Origin: Hyperoplus lanceolatus
Taxonomy: Eukaryota; Chordata; Actinopteri; Uranoscopiformes; Ammodytidae
Direction of reading: 5' to 3'
Length of the DNA stretch: 64,000 nt
NCBI GenBank assembly: GCA_026929865.2
Contig: CM049410.1
Location: 14,461,501-14,525,500 of the forward strand
The position numbers and the translations under genes are program-made. Each line of letters opens with the position of its first letter. Positions within the stretch are counted from its first letter, which is position 1. Of this stretch, positions 22,875 to 43,334 are shown one piece after another. The notes under the pieces were generated by a model. That model saw nothing but the letters and a program-made list of their open reading frames with translations. It had not been told where the DNA came from and searched no databases.

Positions 22875-25513
22875 TTTTACACAGCAAGGATGTCAAACGT
22901 ATGGAGAGAGACTTGTACGAGCATCCAATGTTTTACTACTCGCTGAACTGAGCTGCGAACAAAAGCCGGTCTCGTCTCGTTTGAATCGCCCCGGTCCGTA
23001 CGTTGAAACGACGGGAGACGTACCTAGGCCACGTAGTCAGCTAGACCGGCTTATGTCGCACAGGCTTCTGGGTAAGGTAGTTCTCCCGTTGGATAAATGT
23101 CGTGTCATACGTGTGCTTGATCGGCATGTTCTTCTGCAAAACAGCCAATCCCAAGGTGTGGGGAATAAAGATTACTGCATAAATTTTTTTTTAAATAATG
23201 TTTTTATAAATCATATATTTTTCTTGAAGAATCCGATACATTCCTATCATAAAAGGTAAACACGTTAGCCTACCTGACAGCTTATATTTTATTGTATTGC
23301 ATTTTTTTTATATGTAATAAAACTTACACTATTATGTCTTTGATATTGTTTTCCGCTTTTGTGATTTTCTTTAATTTTGCAAAGCACTGTTGAAGAGGGC
23401 CTGCGAACTAATCATCTCAATGACTACAAAAAATCCTCCAGTAATTGTTGTGAATATGACAATAAAGGACCTTTGAACACTACATATGTTAGACTACATT
23501 TATAAATGATGTGGAGAGGGTGCAATTTCACTTTTATAAAGACTGACAAACAACTGCAGCACAAATGCAATACATTTTATTTGATTTTAGACCCCACAGT
23601 CTTTTTACAAGCGTTTATATGAAACAGTTGAGACAGTTAATTTCTGTATTACTGAGTTGTCCTCCTGTCATATTGAATTTATACTTGCAATACTAATGCA
23701 CTTCAGCCTGCGGCTGTCTTGAGTGAGGAGACTATCATGTGGTTCAAGGCCACTCAGAATACATTATACTCAATTTAAGTAATGATTATACCACCCATTA
23801 TAAAAAGGTAGCTTATGGAAAGTCTTATGGCCTGGCTGCTTCCAACTTGTGAAAAGAGCAGCCTCATTGCACTTAAAATAATAACAGAATGTTCCATAGT
23901 TTTTATTTGCAGATGAAAAGTTTATTTGTTTAACAAATTGCATTGCATAAAGGGAAACGCAACTGACATAAACCCAGACATTTATTTATTTCTTCTTTAT
24001 TTTCTTCTACTAACCACAAGCCAAACTCCCATTAAGGGAATAAAAAAATACAAATCAATCAGAACCTTTGAAGGCAAAGGTTAGTGGATTGTGTGACTGG
24101 CAGGTTGCCAGTTTGAACAGTGCAAGTGGGGAAAGCTGGACGGGAAATTAAAGTCTCCCTTCCTGCAACCTCAAATGCTTTTACTGCTGTTTCAGTGAAT
24201 TCTCCAAGCTGGTAATCGGCCTGGGAGAACTGGAAGTCTGCATAGGTGTAATGATTGTTAGGATTGTGCAATGTAATGCACTAGTGTGGTATAGTAAGTG
24301 TTTGAACAGTGCTGGTGCCTTCGCACAATTGAATATGATGGCAAGCAGGCATATGTTGCAGACTGAGACACGGTGAAAGCAAATAAAAAGGATTTGTGGC
24401 GCCTCCTTGGACCAATGTGGACCTAAATCAATGAAGTGATTCTTATAAAAAGGTTAGCACTTAATAAACCTAATTACAAACAAATGCATCTCCTGTTCCC
24501 ATAAATGATAAGGTGCAATCCTCCCTACTTTATTGGCACCACAAATATTCCTATAGTTTCTTATGAAATCTACAAAGTAAGCCCAAAAAGAAAACACAAA
24601 TGTGTGCAGCTATCTCTTATTAGTGAAGCAAATTCAAGCTTGTTTGCCTGTGGTTGGCTGCCTTTTGGTGACACAAATGTGTCTATGTGTGTGAGCGTTT
24701 GCATCTTAAATCCTAACAGGTACAATCCTCAATCCTTCCATGCATCATTAAGTACAGCTTGCAGCAATAAGGGATGACATATACGGCTTGCGGAGGCTTT
24801 TTCGGTGAAGGCAGGCTGTTGTGTGAAAACGGCCATTTGCTTCCACCGTCTGTTACCACTTGAGAACATGCTCTCAAGTAGCACTTCTTCATTTTCTATT
24901 CACATATACAGATCAAAGTGAGCCTACTCTTTTTTTCATTTTGACCCCGGCCCCTCTCTTCCATATCACAATATTGAGAAGATCTTTGTGTTGGTTCTTA
25001 CCTGATCACGCTGGCTAAGTGTGATCCTTGTTAGTACACAGTTGAATAAATTACCATTATATGTGCCAAAAAAAAAAATAATAATGTGGTCAGCTTTGTC
25101 TTTTGGCTGAGTGTGTCGCTGAGCCGCAGCGTCTTGCATTTCACTGTCTCAGTTTCTTTTAAGAATTCAGTCAAAAATCACAATGTACATTTCTGGCTGT
25201 CAAACAGCAGCTCTAACATTCTTTTTAATCGGTGGCCCTTTTCCTGCTAGTTTAATTTCTGTCATAAGTTCTGCTATATTGGTGTAAAACCTAAACATAG
25301 TCACAGCGTCGGTATATAGTGCACATACATATGAGTGTCAAGTCAATGAGATGCATATTAGTCTTTCACGATTATTATTATCTTTTAGATTGGTAAGGTG
25401 GTATAATATTCACATCAGGTTATGCTGTCATGCATCCTAAAGGCAGAGAAAGAGGATAAGGCTCTTAATGTTTCCTTCGTCATTAGATCAGGATAGAGTC
25501 TTTGGTCTTGCTG
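22875..25513. other. Intergenic between the GTPase gene and nudt9
   Basis: The right part is probably nudt9 3'UTR. A segment ending ATGACAATAAAGGACCTTTG near 23457-23480 resembles the 3' tail of fish LINE or SINE elements. No gene is supportable; the longest frames lack family similarity. Confidence 0.45.
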
Positions 25514-28500
25514 TTACCAGTGGGCTTTCCTCTCTTTGGCAACCAGCTCCAGGAAATGGGAATGACTTGCGTAGAGGGCGCAGGAGCAGTCAACGTCCAC
25601 CCATTGGACTTGTCCTGCATCGTCGCCAGCTTGCAGCGGCAGCTCGCTCACACTGTTACCTGCGAAAAACAACCGAGATGTGTCATTGCCCTGAGAGAAA
25701 CGCCATTTGTTGTCTAGGGCTACAACTGGCCGTGCAAGAGGCTGGTCTCAAAGTAAAACGCTTTAAGTAGTGACCTCTTAAAAAAGGTACAGTGTGTAAT
25801 ATAGGAGTATTTAGCTGCAACAAGTGATGAGATTCTAGATCGCAATGCTCCCTTTCAGAGAATGTACAGAAGCTACGGTGGCCTTCAAGGACAAGAAGAT
25901 AGTTTTTTTTAAAGATGGCATCATGTTTGAAGCTGTCGTTAATCCCGATTTTGTGTAGCTTTGTCTTCTGTTATTTTTTTTTTCAATTTTAAGGAATTAT
26001 ACACTTATTAAAACATACTTATGAATACCTGATTCATCGTGAAAGTTGACAGCGACCGTCTCCATCCAAGCATTGTCTGTGTTTCTCGGATCATCCACAT
26101 AGCCTTGATAGACCTGAAGGAGAGAGAGAGAAAAAAATAATAATTGTAGTTTTCCTCATACAAGCAACTACACGACGGTGAACAAGCGAGTGGGCGCCGT
26201 TTGCAGACCTGAAATCCTGGCGACTTGAAGAGCATGGTGATGCGTTCGTGGATTTTCGCTCGCACCGCTGGTGGCACTGTCAACGAGTTCAGCGCCTCTT
26301 CGGAGAATTCCCGCTGCAGCGTGAGAGAGACCTGCTCCCCTGGGTCCACCATCCCCTACAAAAACAATTTCATGCATGCACACAAATACATATTACACTC
26401 CCAGAACCACTCAAAGCCGTCCGTGTCTTCAATTCAGTGGAGAGCGACAACAGAGTAGAAAACAACCGTCCTGAATAATAAAGCTTAAAGGAATAGTTAA
26501 AAAATAAGTATTGTTAGCTTGTTGCCTCACTCTTGTGTTAAAAACAAGGCGGAAGAAACCATTCCTTTAACTTTTAGTGCATTTTTTTGTTTAATTTTTC
26601 TTCAGACTGAAGGTGGAGGCTGGCTAATACTTCCCATTGATAACCAGTATTTGAGCTAGGCTAATGAGTGATGAGGGACCCATGTCTCCTTAAAAAAATG
26701 CATGCACAGTCAAAGGAATGTTTTTTGTCGCCTTGCCTTGAAATCTAAAGTGAGGCAACAAGCTTAAAATAACACAATTTGAACTACTCCTTTAAAAAAA
26801 CAAATAGCAAAGCCACCAACCCCTGGAATTGCCCACTCCCCACAGTCCTTTCTCTTGATTGACACAAACTGCAGGATAGGCCGTTTGGAGACTGGGTGAT
26901 GCACCTTTGCTCCTTTGGCATCCATTTTCCATCTGCCAAACAGTAATGTGGGTCAGGCGTTTAAAAAAGAAAAGAAACAGCAATGTTTTAGAATCACTCT
27001 TTATGTAACTTAAGAAAACAAAGAGCAAGTAAAGAAAAAGCTCACCTGGTGACAATGGGATCTGCCGCATGATTGGGTCCCCATCGCCCAAGTAGACCCC
27101 TGCCAGTCAACCCTGTACGTCCACGGGGATTTCTAAATGAGGAAAAAGTGAATTTTGAAAATGTATTCATGAGCTCTTCCTAGAAGATCACTTGCAGCTC
27201 TGCTCTGGCCAGCTGTCCTGACATGCATTCGTATTAAGACTTCAGAAAACAATTTAAAAAACATTTAATTAAATAATTACAATGAAAAAGGTGCACTATG
27301 CCGTTTCAGGGGAGGGGGGTTTTGTTTACATTTGCAGAGCCTGCAGTTACCTTACAAAATATATTTTTCTCTTCAAGTAATTCTTATAATTGAATAATTA
27401 AATGATCATAAATCAAAACAAAATAATTTTAAGGCACTTGGAACCAAACGTAAGACTAAAATATGTTTTAAAAAGAAATATAGGCCCTGCTGCTGTAAAC
27501 AACTACAGCGAAACAGTAAATTGTCAGGTAACTTTCTAACTTCAAACAGTGTTACAAGGTCCAATTTTCCTGTGAGGAAAGGTTATCTATTCAGTTATAT
27601 GAATATACCTTGGAAAATGTTCACTTCTCTGACACACCCAAAAGTTACACAGTGCACCTTCACTGTGCTAATACCACAGATCCCTTAGAGGAACAATTAC
27701 CCCTGTATACTGTTATAGGTTGGAGTAACGTAAGAAATGTATTTTTCTACACGTAAAGGTTTAAAAATCATCACATGCAGATTTGAACTTTTTTTGGGTC
27801 TGTATTCTTGTTTCCTGAGTGAGTGAACTCATTGATTAAGCCCCTTTTTAAATATTATGGATGGCAATAGAATGTTGTCAGACTTTTGAACCAACTCTTG
27901 GTGAAGGAAGTCTCACCCTGCTCAGCTGAACAATTGTTTCTGTTCCTTTTTTATTAAAATACTTGAAACTCAGTTGAGTTTTGTTCTTCTTATTTCTCAC
28001 AAGGTAAAATATCAAATGTCTACCACAATCACAATAATGTTGTCTAAATGTCATGGTAACCCTTTAAAGAACCATTCTTCCTTTTGATCTGGAAAACTTA
28101 CAGTGGCTCTCCCTTCTCCGTCTTGTAGCTGCCCTCAAAGCTGGCCCTGTCTACAGCTCCATCCACAGTGTTGAACTGTGGAGAGAAAGAGCTGCGGGAA
28201 CAAGCAGCAAAAGGTGATTTTGTCAACAGGCATTCATCCAGGATCACTGACTCCACCTTTAAGTGTGCGTCGCTCACCCAATCTCAGGATCTGCCCATGC
28301 TGGCTTCCCCAGCACTGCGGGGGCCGTGTAGCTGACTGGATTGTACTGTGGCCAGTTCAGACTCCAGTCCAGCTGGTCCTCGGGCACGGGGAAGCGCTTG
28401 ATTTTGGAACCCGGGTATTCTGGGCATCTGGACTTGACGTGAGGCAGGGAGGGCATTGTCGCAATAGGGACGCTGGTCATGTAAAGGTTACAGCAGCTGG

Positions 28501-29485
28501 CACAGATGGGTCTGATGGCTAGGCTGGTTCTGAAGGGATGGGAAGGTGAGCAGGAGAAGGCTGGCCTGCATGGGGAAGAAATGTGAAACATGATGAGAAA
28601 TCTGGTAAGTAAGCCGTGCTGTGCCATCACTGCAACAGCGTTGTCACCTCAAATGCCCTTCTGACTCATTACAAATCATAAGGGAATAGGCTTTCATAGC
28701 CTATGCTTTCTTACATTGACAAAACATGTAGTCAGAAAAAAAAATTGTACTCATTGTGCTACAATGTCTTTGTTACTAACATTTAATAAAAAAACCTTTG
28801 AAAGAAAAAGACAAAACATGATGTAGTCAAGAGGAAACCAAACATATAGGCTACAAGAATCAAGACACAGGCAGTGGAATGGCATCATGATAGTCTGGCT
28901 TGACCACTCCCGCCAGCGTCTATTAAGCGCTGGCGTCGGCAAACAACGCTACGCCTCCATTGGCTGCTTCCCGGGGTTAGCCCCGCCGTAGATGATTGTG
29001 ATTGGTTTAAATAAATAAAAACAGGCCAGCCCAGTTTCCCCCCCGAATAGACGGCTCTAAACGGAGTGCTTCCAGACCATACTACTTGCTGTAGTTTGGT
29101 CTGGCTTTGCGAGACTAGCATCATGACAACAGAATGAAAGCTACTGTTACACTGCAATTCATCTATGATCGTCATAAAAATGCCTAAGATTCTGTAAAAC
29201 TGTATTATTTAGTTTGAAGTTAAACTAATGGGTATGTCTTTATTTATGTTGCTTTAACAGAAATAGCCACTGCCTTACTTTCGAGTGCAGTAGCCTGAAG
29301 CCAAAACTGTCCTCTCCAGTCTAGCCTACTGTCAAAATGCAACTGGCTTCCAGTGTTTATAGATAGGCTACTATTTGTCCCAACCTGACACCGCTGCGGA
29401 TGCACACGGTACACGGGAGACCGAGGAGAGTAAGCGCTAGACGAATTCGGCCGAACCAGTCCCGTCGCAGAGGGAAGTGAACCAT
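25514..29485 (-). CDS. nudt9: ADP-ribose pyrophosphatase, mitochondrial (Nudix)
   Basis: NUDT9 hydrolyses ADP-ribose to AMP and ribose 5-phosphate. Eight minus-strand exons: 29385-29485, 28278-28565, 28102-28191, 27046-27132, 26821-26932, 26209-26355, 26029-26113, 25514-25659. They sum to 352 codons (351 residues; human 350). The Nudix box [20 protein letters not shown] begins at residue 226, with the catalytic REFSEE at 241-246. As in human NUDT9, the consensus Gly after EE is replaced. [17 protein letters not shown] and [15 protein letters not shown] are nearly invariant family segments. The N-terminus ([18 protein letters not shown]) is Arg-rich and lacks acidic residues except one Asp, consistent with a mitochondrial presequence. 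The start at 29485 is the first true ATG in that exon. The 25514 stop follows KERKAHW, slightly shorter than the human tail. Confidence 0.93.
26485..26794. repeat. MITE family B copy in nudt9 intron
   Basis: Ends TTAAAGGAATAGTT and AACTACTCCTTTAA form terminal inverted repeats; about 310 bp. A related, longer copy lies at about 53300-53706. Confidence 0.75.
27286..27660. repeat. MITE family C copy in nudt9 intron
   Basis: Ends AAGGTGCACTATG and ACACAGTGCACCTT are inverted repeats; about 375 bp. The copy at 49065-49411 shares stretches such as CTTTCTAACTTCAAACA and AATGTTCACTTCTCTGACA. Confidence 0.75.
28891..29117. mobile_element. 227-bp MITE with target duplication
   Basis: The element begins TAGTCTGGC and ends GCGAGACTA. 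It is flanked on both sides by GCATCATGA (28882-28890 and 29118-29126), a clear target-site duplication of up to 9 bp. It lies in nudt9 intron 1. Confidence 0.8.
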
Positions 29486-31924
29486 TCCTTGAAGGCAGCA
29501 CAGCACAGCCCAGCAAGCACCTAGGCGTGCAGCGCAGAGCAACCAGGAAGTGTACCGTGCATGACGTCTGCAAAAGAGGTGTGGTCATCATGGACATACT
29601 GGCGGTCGCACTCGTTTCCATGGAGAAAATATTCATCAAAGTAGACTATTATTTGGTGATGAATGTCTCTTACAGACAAATACACAGAAATTAAGGTTAA
29701 AAGATAGCGTATGCAAGTGTCCATATTGAATTTGCTTTATATTTTTAGTGTATTACAAACGTTAAACTCTGCCATGTTTTATTGTTGTTGTTTTGTATTT
29801 TGAATAGCCTAAGTGTAGGCCTATAATTGAACTGCTTAGTATAGCCTATATTTGATTTTAAACCAGTACTCCTCCTACTCATGTAAATGAGTATGAATTA
29901 TGAAAGACTCAGTTGTATTTTAGGCTGAGAGGGAAACTTTCAAATCTGTAATTTGTTGAAGAAAATATCGTTTAAGATCATCACCTATATGAACAAATAT
30001 GGTCGAGTGTGTGTATTTCGTGATGAGACATTTTAAGATTACTGTAGTGTATTATGTTACTATACATTTTATATTAAGGTATACTGATGAATGAGGAAGA
30101 CAAGGCATTAGAGTTAGGGCCTTTGCACACCGGGCGCGACGCGAATAAACGCCACGTAAAAGCGAATGTTTTGAAATGTGAATTTTGTCGCGTCTTACTT
30201 TAAAAGTGACGTCCTAGAAAAATCGAACTCAGTTCGAAAAAATAAAAGACGCAAAATCGCGAAGCGAAATTACGGCGCTGGTGTGGAAGCTTGTATTGAC
30301 TCTGTATACGTTCGTTAATTAACAAATTAATCGCACGAATAAAACGCGCCCGGTGTGCAAAGGCCTTTAGTCTCAAATGCAGGGTGCAAAGTCAGGAATG
30401 TTAGCTGCTTGAGTGAAGAAACTCTCAAGGCTGATATGTAGATCATTCAAATGGCATACAAAGGAAGGCCTCAGATGGTCCTTGGTAGGGGCAATTCAAG
30501 ATAGTTTGGTGAAGGCCTAGGGGCTATTTGGGACACTTTAGTGTAGATCTAACAGCTAGTTTATTGGCTCCTGGCCAAAAGGTATTGTCTTAAAAGTTAC
30601 TGAATCAGACTTCTCGGCCAACGTGACATATCGCCTCCAGGTGATGATTAAACTCAGATGTCCTCTAGGGGCCAGAGGACAACCTCTGTCTCAGTAGGGT
30701 GGAGTTAGTTAGGGTACACCAATTAGGTGTTAGGAGGAGCAGGGCGTACTGTCCTAAGGACCAATCAACTCACTTAGATTTCAGGATATAGGCCACCACA
30801 ATTCAGGAAAAGTTAGGTCTCAAACTAAGGAACTCTTCATAGCTTTTTGTTGCATTAACCTCTATTCGCTTTTGGCTACCAACACTTTAACTTCTTATTG
30901 GCTTCGTTTTGACTGCAGGATGAGTTTTGTTGTTTTAATAAAGAATTGTTCCTGAGACCTCCTCATCTGCATTCAACTGTGTCTTCTTCCATCAACTAAC
31001 TACCAACGCCGGCTTTCTGAGTAAAGGCCCAAAGATTTAACTACAAGTGTTTATTTGATATAACAATAGACAATGGTCGAAGGCTATTATGCTAGGCCTA
31101 CAACCAACTAGTTGATATATTTTTTTAAATATCCACCAATATTGTGCTGTAATGCTTATTATTGAACAGTCTAAATGTGACGCATACAGGCCTTTAACCA
31201 CATCATAGATTAAACTGAATATGTCTAAAAAACAAGCAGCACAACACATTATTATCCTTAACCGTGATTTATAGTCTAGTGAAATCTAGTGAAATCCATG
31301 TTAAGGCGGTTCAGTACTCTGACATAACGTTAGTTGGCGCCAAAAAGTCAAAGCTCATAGTGCACAGGGTGAATAGATGTAGGCTACAAATAAATAAAAT
31401 ATTGATACATTTACAGTTTGGTAATCAAGTATAATATTGTCGTCATAACCTAAAGTAGCCTATATGGCCATAACAGGCAGGCAACATTCAACACATTCTG
31501 GAAAACCCACCCGTGGCTGCTGCTTGTTTATCAGAATTAATTTGATTTCGCAAGTCGCACTTGTTTCACTTCAACAGTACGGCAGAACAGGCGGGGCCTC
31601 AGTCAAAATAGCATGACTCCGCCCAAACAAAGTCACTCTAGTGTAGATATCGAACGCACCTGTATTACCGTAATTTGGCACGCGCATTTACGCTCACTGC
31701 CGCTGAGACCAAATCCACGCTCGCGCACGAAATCCATTTGCACTCCGGTAGTAGAGAGATCTTGAGGGCCTTGGACGAGTCGCTCATACGCTCCGTGAAT
31801 TAAACAAACCGCTCGGCGAAAAGTCTGTGACTGACGATATCTCCCTCGGACAATCGTTGCCCCGCCGTACAAAGAGCAGCGGTCTTCGGTCAAACATCTT
31901 GACATCGCTGGTTTTGGAGGAAGA
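29486..31924. other. nudt9-mapk3 divergent intergenic region
   Basis: The two genes are transcribed away from each other here. The nudt9 5'UTR probably lies just right of 29485, and the mapk3 5'UTR/promoter around 31560-31924, which is GC-rich and contains a TCCGCCC GC-box-like site. A 250-bp MITE is at 30117-30366. A stretch ending with TTAATAAAGAATTGTTCCTG near 30937-30956 could be an old solo LTR but lacks a second copy here. Confidence 0.5.
30117..30366. mobile_element. PIF/Harbinger-like MITE, 250 bp
   Basis: Terminal inverted repeats GGGCCTTTGCACACCGGGCG and its near reverse complement (CGCCCGGTGTGCAAAGGCCT). Flanking TTA on both sides (30114-30116, 30367-30369) fits the 3-bp target duplication of PIF/Harbinger. 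The interior is unusually CpG-rich for this window. Confidence 0.75.
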
Positions 31925-39423
<7,499 letters not shown>

Positions 39424-39538
39424 GACACACAGGTAGAGGGCAACCTCGCACCCAAACACACGGTCACATCAACGCAGGGTTGCAAATTAAAACGTGAAAT
39501 TTATGTTTTTGAAGACATGCCATCTTTATGTAGTTATA

Positions 39539-40945
39539 GGTGGATGCCAGTGATTCTGCAGAAGGCTTGTTGCCAAATCACTTTGTCAGTGAATATCTCC
39601 TCAAAGTCCGCTACTTGTCTGGCGTAAATACACTGCCTAGGCTCTAGGGATGAGCCCGAATCCGAATATGTATTCGGATAAGCACGGATAATGAGTTAGA
39701 TACGGATACAGATAATTTCCGAATAGTCCCGTTATTATTCGGGGATTTTTTAATTTTTTTATTATGCGCTTAATTGACGCAGCGCGTTCCGCCTCAATGA
39801 CACAACAGGTAGAATGACACTAACAGCTGTTCTGTGGTGGACATGAGAGGACCGGGCGCGTCCCGTGACCCGCGGTCTCTCTCTTTTTATCCACTGATAA
39901 ACGCAGCGCGTTCGCCCTTTCCCTCGAATAGAAGGTTCTACCGGTCGCATTCGCTGCCGTTTTTATTTGAGTTTCCTCGTAACCCGCTGCTATGGCAGAG
40001 AAGAGACGAACCGATGGAATATGCTGCACCCCGAGTCACCGTCAGCCCTTCCCCGATGTAGGCTATTTACATTCTCTAGGCCTACTGCTTAAACTCTTTT
40101 AAACATCACAACGTTTCCATCAAACTGATGCTTAGGACCTGTACTTTTTCAGCTGTCAATCAGTGCGTAGACGCCTAGGCCTACTTCAGGACCTATACAA
40201 TAAAAATCGGAAACTGCGAACTTGACACATTGAAATCACATATGGCTTTGTGGAAAGGCTAAAATATTATTTAGGGTTTATGAGATTGGCACGTTGATAC
40301 AGATTGTTCCTAAACCTTAGTTTAGTAAAACAAATGTAAAAAAAAGAGCGATAGGGAGAGATAGAGATAAAAAAAATCATGAAATACAGCTGTATTTTCC
40401 CCAGTTAAAGGGAGACCTTAATTAAGTTAAAAGTAAAACACTGGCCCTCATTTACTAACAGTGAGTAGCCTATGCGCAGATTTGGGCTGTTATTTATCAA
40501 TATTTTCGTTCCCTGAATTTCTTCGTATTATGGGAACAAAGAAGAGAGAGATGAAAAGGTAGAAATATATCTGACTTTTTGACTTATATTTCAACATTAC
40601 ATCAATTTGATGATTTGAAGAGACAACAATTGCATTGACAATGAATATTAGTTTAGAAAATCAATGTAGGTGTGACTTCCGTTAATGTAGGCTAATGTAA
40701 AAGAAACTTCCGGTATATGCCACGCCCACTTCTTCTTGTGTATCCGGATACAGATACAGATGCAGATAATTCTGTTGGTTGAACAGATACAGATACAGAT
40801 ACAGATAATGACGTCTCCGCACACCCCTACTAGGCTTTGTATATGGGTATGTAAACAAAGGGGGCCCACCGTAGCTGGGAACATGCCCGTAGATATTCAC
40901 TGATTTTGACAAAAAGTGATTTTGACAACTAGTGTTCTCCATAGT
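39539..40945. repeat. MITE family A copy split by a hAT insertion
   Basis: The left half (39539-39644) and right half (40830-40945) of a family A element are interrupted by 39645-40829. The break is in the GCCTAGGCTC motif shared by all copies. Confidence 0.75.
39645..40829. mobile_element. Non-autonomous hAT-type element, 1185 bp
   Basis: Terminal inverted repeats TAGGGATGAGC / TAGGGGTGTGC. It is flanked by an 8-bp duplication, CTAGGCTC (39637-39644) and CTAGGCTT (40830-40837), typical of hAT transposons. Subterminal GATACAGATACA-type repeats are seen near the right end. No transposase frame is present. Confidence 0.8.
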
Positions 40946-41465
40946 TTTGTAATGTGAGACCACTAGATGTCAGTGGAGCAAAGTCTAGCTCCTAGAGTCA
41001 GGAATACCATGTCATACAATCTGGGAAGCAGTTTTCAGATAAACTAGATGTTGTTTAATTACTAAGACAAACTTCAGTGTGAAATTGACTAGTAAACACA
41101 CTTAATGTCCTGTATAATATTTCATGTAACCAGTGAATAAGTCTGGAAAAACGACTACATTCGATTTATAAATTAATTTCTCTTACTGTTGTATCAAAGA
41201 GTACAAACGTTGATCCCCATCTCCCTCACTACCTTACCACAGCAGATATCTCCTGTAGTCACTATCGTTCATATGTGATTCAGCAAAGCCACTTTTTCTT
41301 CATTTCTTCAATATGTGGCTGAAATGAACATTTCTGGTCTCTCCTTCATCCTCACGTCTTAACACATGACAGGTCAGATCTTGTCCAAATGGAAGTTGGA
41401 CTGAAATCTTATATCCAAGAGGCACTAAGTGTGTTTTCCTCTTTCCTTTTTTTTCCTTCTTTTAG

Positions 41466-43295
41466 CCCTAAAGAGTGACAAAGCCACACGGAGGCTCGGA
41501 ACAAGACGATCCCAAATGACCTTCTCAAAAAAGAAAAAGAAAAAATGCAAATCTTCAAGAAACCAACGAAAAAAGAGAAACCAAGAAATATGAACATTTA
41601 ACTGCTTATCTTTCCATTTCTACTGCAAGAGAGCTAAGTTAAACTTTTTTTTTAAATTTCTATTCCTGTGGCTGAATGGGGCGGTAGGGTCTGTCGTACT
41701 GTTTCCGTTTTGTCCCTCCTCCTCGCCTCACGTTTAGTTTTCCCGTTCCAACATCCTGCCTCATCCTGTCCTCATCTACAGTGACTCTCCCCTTTTCTCC
41801 TCTCCTGCACCTTCTGCCGACCCATCTGTCCATCTGTCTATCTAAGCTCTCCTCTCTCTTTTTCGCTCTCATATAAGCACATACTACTGTATTAACCAAC
41901 ACCATAACGCTCTTTGTCTTGCTTCATGTTAATTACCACCTGGAAAAAAATATATATATCGAGGGCTAAAAGTACGGGGATGCTAATCGGGTGCGTGTGT
42001 GTGTGTATGTATATACGTAATATAAAGCGTGCTTGTCACAGGTTTTTGTTGTTGTTTTTATTTTATTTTTATTTTTGATCAGTTCAGTAGTGTCTGTATA
42101 TTTTTTTTGGGGGGGGGGTATATTAGCAAGTCTTTTTTTTTTTTTTTTTTTTTGAACACTTGATTTTGAGACAAACCTTCAATGTTTATACTGGCATGTT
42201 TTTCTAACAAAAACAGACAAACTGTATGATGATCATATGAATGCATGCATTCCTGAAATTAACCAAAGTGGCAGAGAGAGATGCAGGAAACCTGACTTGG
42301 GAGCAACTAAAGGAATATCTATTGTAGTATTTTGACTTGTACCCAGAATACATTTCTTGACCTATAACTTGTAACCAAGGGCAGATAAACCATACCATTT
42401 TATATTTAGGAGGCCCCCACAAGATTGGGAAAAATTTGAAGGAAAAATCAAAAGGCATGGAATTTAACTTTCTATTAATGTGCATTCAATCAAAACAATA
42501 AAGCCTAAGCACCATTTTTAAGAACATCTGAGATAAAACGTGCAGAAATTGAATGGATCAGGAACTACATTGGAATTTCTTTTCGAAATGCAGAAACAGA
42601 GGGCAACCCAAATACTGATGTAAGACAATTGGTATAACGTCACCTCAACGTCCATATTTGCCCCCCTTTTTGCATGAAATACAACCAACATCAAGTAGCT
42701 GATCCAGTGTCAGTATCACATTCCTATATCCCATTACATACATATGTACATAGTCTACTGGCCCTCTGTGGTCCCTCAGCTCCTTTTTGATTCCCAAAAT
42801 GTAAGCTTAAACTGTTATCATTTTCCGGAGTCTGTCACCACACCTTAACGTCAGGCCAGTTGCATTTTCACAGGAACAGCTCCTCCATGAAAACTATGAG
42901 ATTCCTATGTTTGTTATGTTCAATCTTTGGTTGATCTGAGGCATCCATATTTGTCTAGTTTTCAGGCACTTCCGTCTTCGAAGGTGCAATACATTAGATA
43001 CTTAATTCCCCAAGTTTGGGAGTTGGACCGAACACCATTTAAAATTCATGAACTTGGGGCCCCTGATGTGGCAACATAATAGTAAAAACCTGAGTGCTGC
43101 ACATTCAAAACAGCCACATCCCTTCATGGCTGTGCAAAACAATATCCCAGTTAGTCTGTTTTTTTATTTTTTGCGCTCTCTTCTTTTCCCTCTTGTGTTT
43201 TCCCCTGCTCTCCCTGTTGACGTAATGGATGTCAATTCTTCAGTGTGGGTGATTTAGCGCTCATTCCTGTTTTAGTTTTTCTCATCGGAGTAGGC

Positions 43296-43334
<39 letters not shown>

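Larger units (their letters stand above)
39424..41465 (+). other. mapk3 3'UTR start and inferred 3'UTR intron
   Basis: After the TGA, a donor (ACACAG/GTAGAG) follows at 39432/39433. A strong acceptor, a T/C-rich tract ending CTTCTTTTAG, lies at 41465. This suggests an intron of about 2 kb inside the 3'UTR, holding a family A MITE with a nested hAT element. Unspliced read-through is the alternative. Confidence 0.5.

Noticed and set aside
28274-28630. An alternative nudt9 start ([11 protein letters not shown]...) reading through the intron into exon 2
   Set aside because: A clean acceptor at 28566-28567 and an in-phase first exon at 29385-29485 give a better model with an expected length of 351 residues. 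The alternative remains possible as a variant start.
30380-31015. Possible solo LTR, with AATAAA then CTGAGACCTC-like sequence
   Set aside because: No second copy, clear termini or target duplication is visible. Only a repeat-library search could decide.
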